From NCBI GenBank assembly GCA_030624945.1, contig JAUXJB010000051.1, positions 1 to 8,928 on the forward strand: a stretch of 8,928 bases of DNA. The letters run 5' to 3'. Under the pieces are notes generated by a model. That model saw nothing but the letters and a program-made list of their open reading frames with translations. It searched no databases and was not told the origin of the DNA. Source of the stretch: Deltaproteobacteria bacterium (GTDB lineage Bacteria > Myxococcota_A > UBA9160 > SZUA-336). The position numbers and the translations under genes were made by a program. Positions 6,967-8,928 of the stretch are shown in pieces (position 1 is the stretch's first letter; every line of letters begins with the position of its first letter).

Positions 6967-7488
6967 TTGCGTAACTCGAGACGGGTCGCGTGTTCCGCGC
7001 TGGCGCTGGCGCTGCTTCTCGGAGCGGTGACGGCAGGGGCGCAGACGCTCGCCGTGGGCAGCCGGATCGAGGGCTTCTCGCTGCGCGATCAGCACGGCCA
7101 GGCCCACGAAGTTCGTGCGGACACCAGAGCGATCCTCTTCTCCCGCGACATGAAAGCGGGCGACGCGACCAAGGCGGCGCTGGAGGACTCGCGAGGAGGG
7201 CTCCTCGCTCAGGCCGGTGCAGTCTACATCGCGGACGTGAGCCGGATGCCCGCGCTCATCCGCAGAGTGTTTGCAATCCCCGGGATGCGCCGACGTGGCT
7301 ACCCCATCTTGCTCGATCGAGACGGGTCCCGAACGGCGAGCTTCCCGAGCGTGGAAGGCAGTGCGACGCTGCTCGTGCTCGACCGGCTTCGCATCCAGCA
7401 GGTCTTGCACCTCGACTCCCCCGCCGAGATCAAGGCCGCGTTGGAGAACGCGGCGTCCGCAGAGGAGCCCGGGGAGATCACCGACTAG
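6967..7488 (+). CDS. Secreted thioredoxin-fold-like protein without redox cysteines
   Basis: 173 residues from a TTG start. The first ~25 residues are a signal peptide (RNSRR basic end, LALALLLGAVTAG core, probable cleavage after AGA). The mature part has a redoxin-like opening (GSRIEGFSLRDQHGQAHEV, residues 31-49), a strand ILFSRDMKAGD (56-66) where a thioredoxin would carry its CXXC, and a later YPILLDRDGS (112-121) and TLLVLDRL (134-141) pattern. The only cysteine is in the signal peptide, so disulfide chemistry is excluded. It resembles periplasmic YtfJ-like thioredoxin-fold proteins, from memory and only by pattern. A binding or chaperone-like role in the periplasm is a guess. It follows the SnoaL-like gene by 11 nt and precedes the DUF1614 gene by 5 nt. 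The ribosome site is weak, so coupling to the upstream gene is likely. Confidence 0.72.
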   Translation: MRNSRRVACSALALALLLGAVTAGAQTLAVGSRIEGFSLRDQHGQAHEVRADTRAILFSRDMKAGDATKAALEDSRGGLLAQAGAVYIADVSRMPALIRRVFAIPGMRRRGYPILLDRDGSRTASFPSVEGSATLLVLDRLRIQQVLHLDSPAEIKAALENAASAEEPGEITD

Positions 7489-7493
7489 TCGCC

Positions 7494-8198
7494 GTGCGCG
7501 GCGTGCAAACAGTTCGCTCAGCGGTACCGCCCGGCTGTCTGGCGTTGCTGGTCCTCATGGGGCTCGCACTCCTCTTCCCCTTCATCCTCGCGAACATCGT
7601 GCTGGCAGCCCTGGCGAAGCTCGGACTCAGTCCGGCCGTCTCGTTTCTCGCGGCAATGGCGATCTTCATCGGCGGGATCGTGAACATACCCATCAAGCGA
7701 ATTCCGCGAGACGAGCTGATCGAGTTCGCGCCGTTCCCGCTCTTCGGCTTCGAGCGCATGGCTCCGCGTCTGGTGCGGCGCAGGACCTATACCCTCATCG
7801 CCGTGAATGTCGGGGGCTGCCTCGTCCCCTGTGTCATCGCGGCCTACGAACTGACGCGCATTGCGGCCGAGGGTGGCGTCGCACTCCTGGCGGTCCTGGG
7901 CGCGACGGGGATCAACACCGCTGTCTGCTACTGGCTCGCTCGCCCGCTCCCCGGGGTCGGCATCGCCATGCCCGCGCTGGTACCGGCGGTCGTGGCCGCG
8001 GCCTGCGCCCTCGTATTCATGCGCGAGCTGGCGCCGCTGGTCGCGTTCGTTGCGGGCGTGCTGGGGCCGCTCCTGGGAGCGGACCTGCTCCACTTGCGGG
8101 ACGTCCAGCGGATCAACACGGGAGTCGCGAGCATCGGCGGTGCGGGTACCTTTGACGGGATCGTCCTCTCGGGTCTGGTCGCGACCCTGCTGGCCTGA
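7494..8198 (+). CDS. DUF1614 family integral membrane protein
   Basis: 234 residues from GTG at 7494; a second GTG at 7503 is possible. About seven hydrophobic segments are visible: roughly 14-40, 45-63, 100-118, 127-147, 156-175, 180-197 and 218-234. Family signatures are NIPI (64-67), IAVNVGGCLVP (102-112), GADLLHL (195-201) and GVASIGGAGTFDGI (210-223). The conserved Gly-rich end and the NVGG helix suggest a channel- or transporter-like or membrane-enzyme core, but no function is established for DUF1614. The frame stays open upstream to about 6990, but that part is the shadow of the preceding secreted-protein gene and is not membrane-like. It ends 11 nt before the end of the convergent DUF2905 gene. 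Confidence 0.88.
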   Translation: MRGVQTVRSAVPPGCLALLVLMGLALLFPFILANIVLAALAKLGLSPAVSFLAAMAIFIGGIVNIPIKRIPRDELIEFAPFPLFGFERMAPRLVRRRTYTLIAVNVGGCLVPCVIAAYELTRIAAEGGVALLAVLGATGINTAVCYWLARPLPGVGIAMPALVPAVVAAACALVFMRELAPLVAFVAGVLGPLLGADLLHLRDVQRINTGVASIGGAGTFDGIVLSGLVATLLA

Positions 8199-8203
8199 GA
8201 GTC

Positions 8204-8216
8204 GCGCTGCTAGCGC
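8204..8216. terminator. Small hairpin between convergent genes
   Basis: GCGCT and AGCGC pair around GCT, exactly in the 11-nt gap and over the stop of the minus-strand gene. There are only 5 bp and no T-tract on either side. It may help separate the two convergent transcripts, but is weak evidence. Confidence 0.2.
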
Positions 8217-8428
8217 AGTCTCGAGATCAGGTGCAGCAGCGCCGTGAGGGCCGCACTCGCCAGAATGCAGGTGGTGATCGGGAAGTAGAATCGAAAGTCC
8301 GGCCGCTCGATGCGGATGTCTCCCGGAAGCCTGCCCAGCCAGGGGAGCGATGGGGCCAGGTAGAGGAGGCTTCCGACGGCGACCAGCAGAACGCCGAGCA
8401 ACACGAGTGATCGACCGAGCGACTCCAT
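8210..8428 (-). CDS. DUF2905 family small membrane protein
   Basis: 72 residues with two hydrophobic helices (about 6-26 and 49-68) separated by LGRLPGDIRIERPDFRFYFP (31-50). That block is the hallmark of DUF2905, whose members are normally 65-80 residues, so this is full length. The ATG at 8428 is chosen because the family begins there; the frame upstream to 8872 is the antisense shadow of the phosphoesterase gene. Function is unknown for the whole family. It is divergent from the phosphoesterase gene and convergent with the DUF1614 gene, hence probably a single-gene transcript. No good Shine-Dalgarno is visible. Confidence 0.9.
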   Translation of the reverse strand: MESLGRSLVLLGVLLVAVGSLLYLAPSLPWLGRLPGDIRIERPDFRFYFPITTCILASAALTALLHLISRLR

Positions 8429-8515
8429 GGCCGGGAAAGTATGTGCCCCGGCCGGGGGCGGACTCAAGAGGTCTCGAAGCGCGGACGTAGACTGCGTGTA
8501 ACGAGCAGCGGAGAG

Positions 8516-8928
8516 ATGGGGCCAGCGAACGGCAAGGTGAAGCTCGACGGCGGTGAGGCGCGCACGCTCGGGGTCATCTCCGACACGCATGGCCTGGTGC
8601 GCCCGGAAGCCGTTCGCGCCCTGGCTGGCTGTGACCTGATCGTGCATGCCGGGGATGTCGGCAAGCCGGAGGTGTTGACCGAGCTGCGCGACATCGCCCG
8701 GGTCATCGCCGTTCGCGGGAACGTCGACCACGGGAGCTGGGCCGAGGCGCTTCCGCTCACCGGCGTCGTCGAGGTAGCTGGACAGCTGCTCTACGTGCTT
8801 CACAACCTCGCCGAGCTGGATCTCGATCCCCACGCGGCCGGTTTTCGCGTCGTGATCAGCGGTCACTCCCACAAACCCGAGATCGCAGAGCGCGATGGCG
8901 TCATCTATCTGAATCCGGGGAGCGCGGG
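8516..8928 (+). CDS. YfcE-type metallophosphoesterase (partial, 3' end missing)
   Basis: 137 residues to the right edge, probably lacking the last 20-30. The metal-binding set of calcineurin-like phosphoesterases is complete so far: Asp23 and His25 (ISDTHG), Asp47 (HAGDV), Asn69 (RGNVD), His96 (YVLHNL), His117 and His119 (SGHSHKP), followed by YLNPGSA at 131-137, the family's closing motif. It is expected to be a cytoplasmic phosphodiesterase using a two-metal centre; the physiological substrate of YfcE/MJ0936-type enzymes is not settled. The ATG at 8516 gives a 17-residue polar leader before the first strand. The spacing to CGGAG is short, so a later start such as the GTG at 8537 cannot be excluded. 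Its promoter should be in the 87 nt shared with the DUF2905 gene, where I see no convincing boxes. Confidence 0.93.
   Translation, partial: MGPANGKVKLDGGEARTLGVISDTHGLVRPEAVRALAGCDLIVHAGDVGKPEVLTELRDIARVIAVRGNVDHGSWAEALPLTGVVEVAGQLLYVLHNLAELDLDPHAAGFRVVISGHSHKPEIAERDGVIYLNPGSA

Noticed and set aside
8429..8872. N-terminal extension of the DUF2905 protein
   Set aside because: This part is antisense to the phosphoesterase gene and absent from the family; the family N-terminus coincides with the ATG at 8428.
1..8928. tRNA, rRNA, CRISPR, insertion sequence or attachment site
   Set aside because: I looked for cloverleaf-like segments, regularly spaced repeats, terminal inverted repeats and transposase motifs and found none that hold up.

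Overview
The window is a GC-rich bacterial chromosome segment with dense packing, many TTG/GTG starts and long spurious antisense frames. Family content (ImuB/DnaE2 mutasome, an AddB-like nuclease, DUF1614 and DUF2905 membrane proteins, an epoxide-hydrolase remnant) would fit a deltaproteobacterium-like lineage (Myxococcota, Desulfobacterota, Binatota or similar). That placement is an inference from gene style and is not demonstrated. No rRNA, tRNA, CRISPR array, transposase or phage gene was seen.

Left two thirds, minus strand (read right to left): imuB (6220-4607) overlaps dnaE2 (4623-1456) by 17 nt. Together they are the core of the SOS-type mutagenic translesion module: a catalytically dead Y-family adaptor with a likely clamp-binding motif, and an error-prone C-family polymerase. 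The usual imuA partner and a recognisable LexA box are both absent here. After about 470 nt with no convincing gene comes a broken epoxide-hydrolase 3' end (982-800). Its stop codon overlaps the TTG start of an AddB-like PD-(D/E)XK nuclease/inactivated-helicase gene (803 to beyond the left edge). The strand is therefore devoted to DNA damage tolerance and break processing, interrupted by a gene relic.

Right third, mostly plus strand: a 174-nt divergent promoter region separates imuB from a tight three-gene run. The run is a SnoaL/NTF2-like protein (6395-6955), a secreted thioredoxin-fold protein with no cysteines in its mature part (6967-7488), and a DUF1614 polytopic membrane protein (7494-8198). 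Gaps of 11 and 5 nt suggest one operon. A small DUF2905 membrane protein (8428-8210, minus) converges on it. Divergent from that, a YfcE-type metallophosphoesterase starts at 8516 and runs off the right edge.

Most of the window is ordinary housekeeping and repair content. The points most worth a second look are the inactivated epoxide-hydrolase remnant coupled to the nuclease gene, the imuA-less mutasome operon, a strong long hairpin inside imuB, and the cysteine-free thioredoxin-like protein in the SnoaL/DUF1614 operon. I did not find convincing evidence of a wholly new system.
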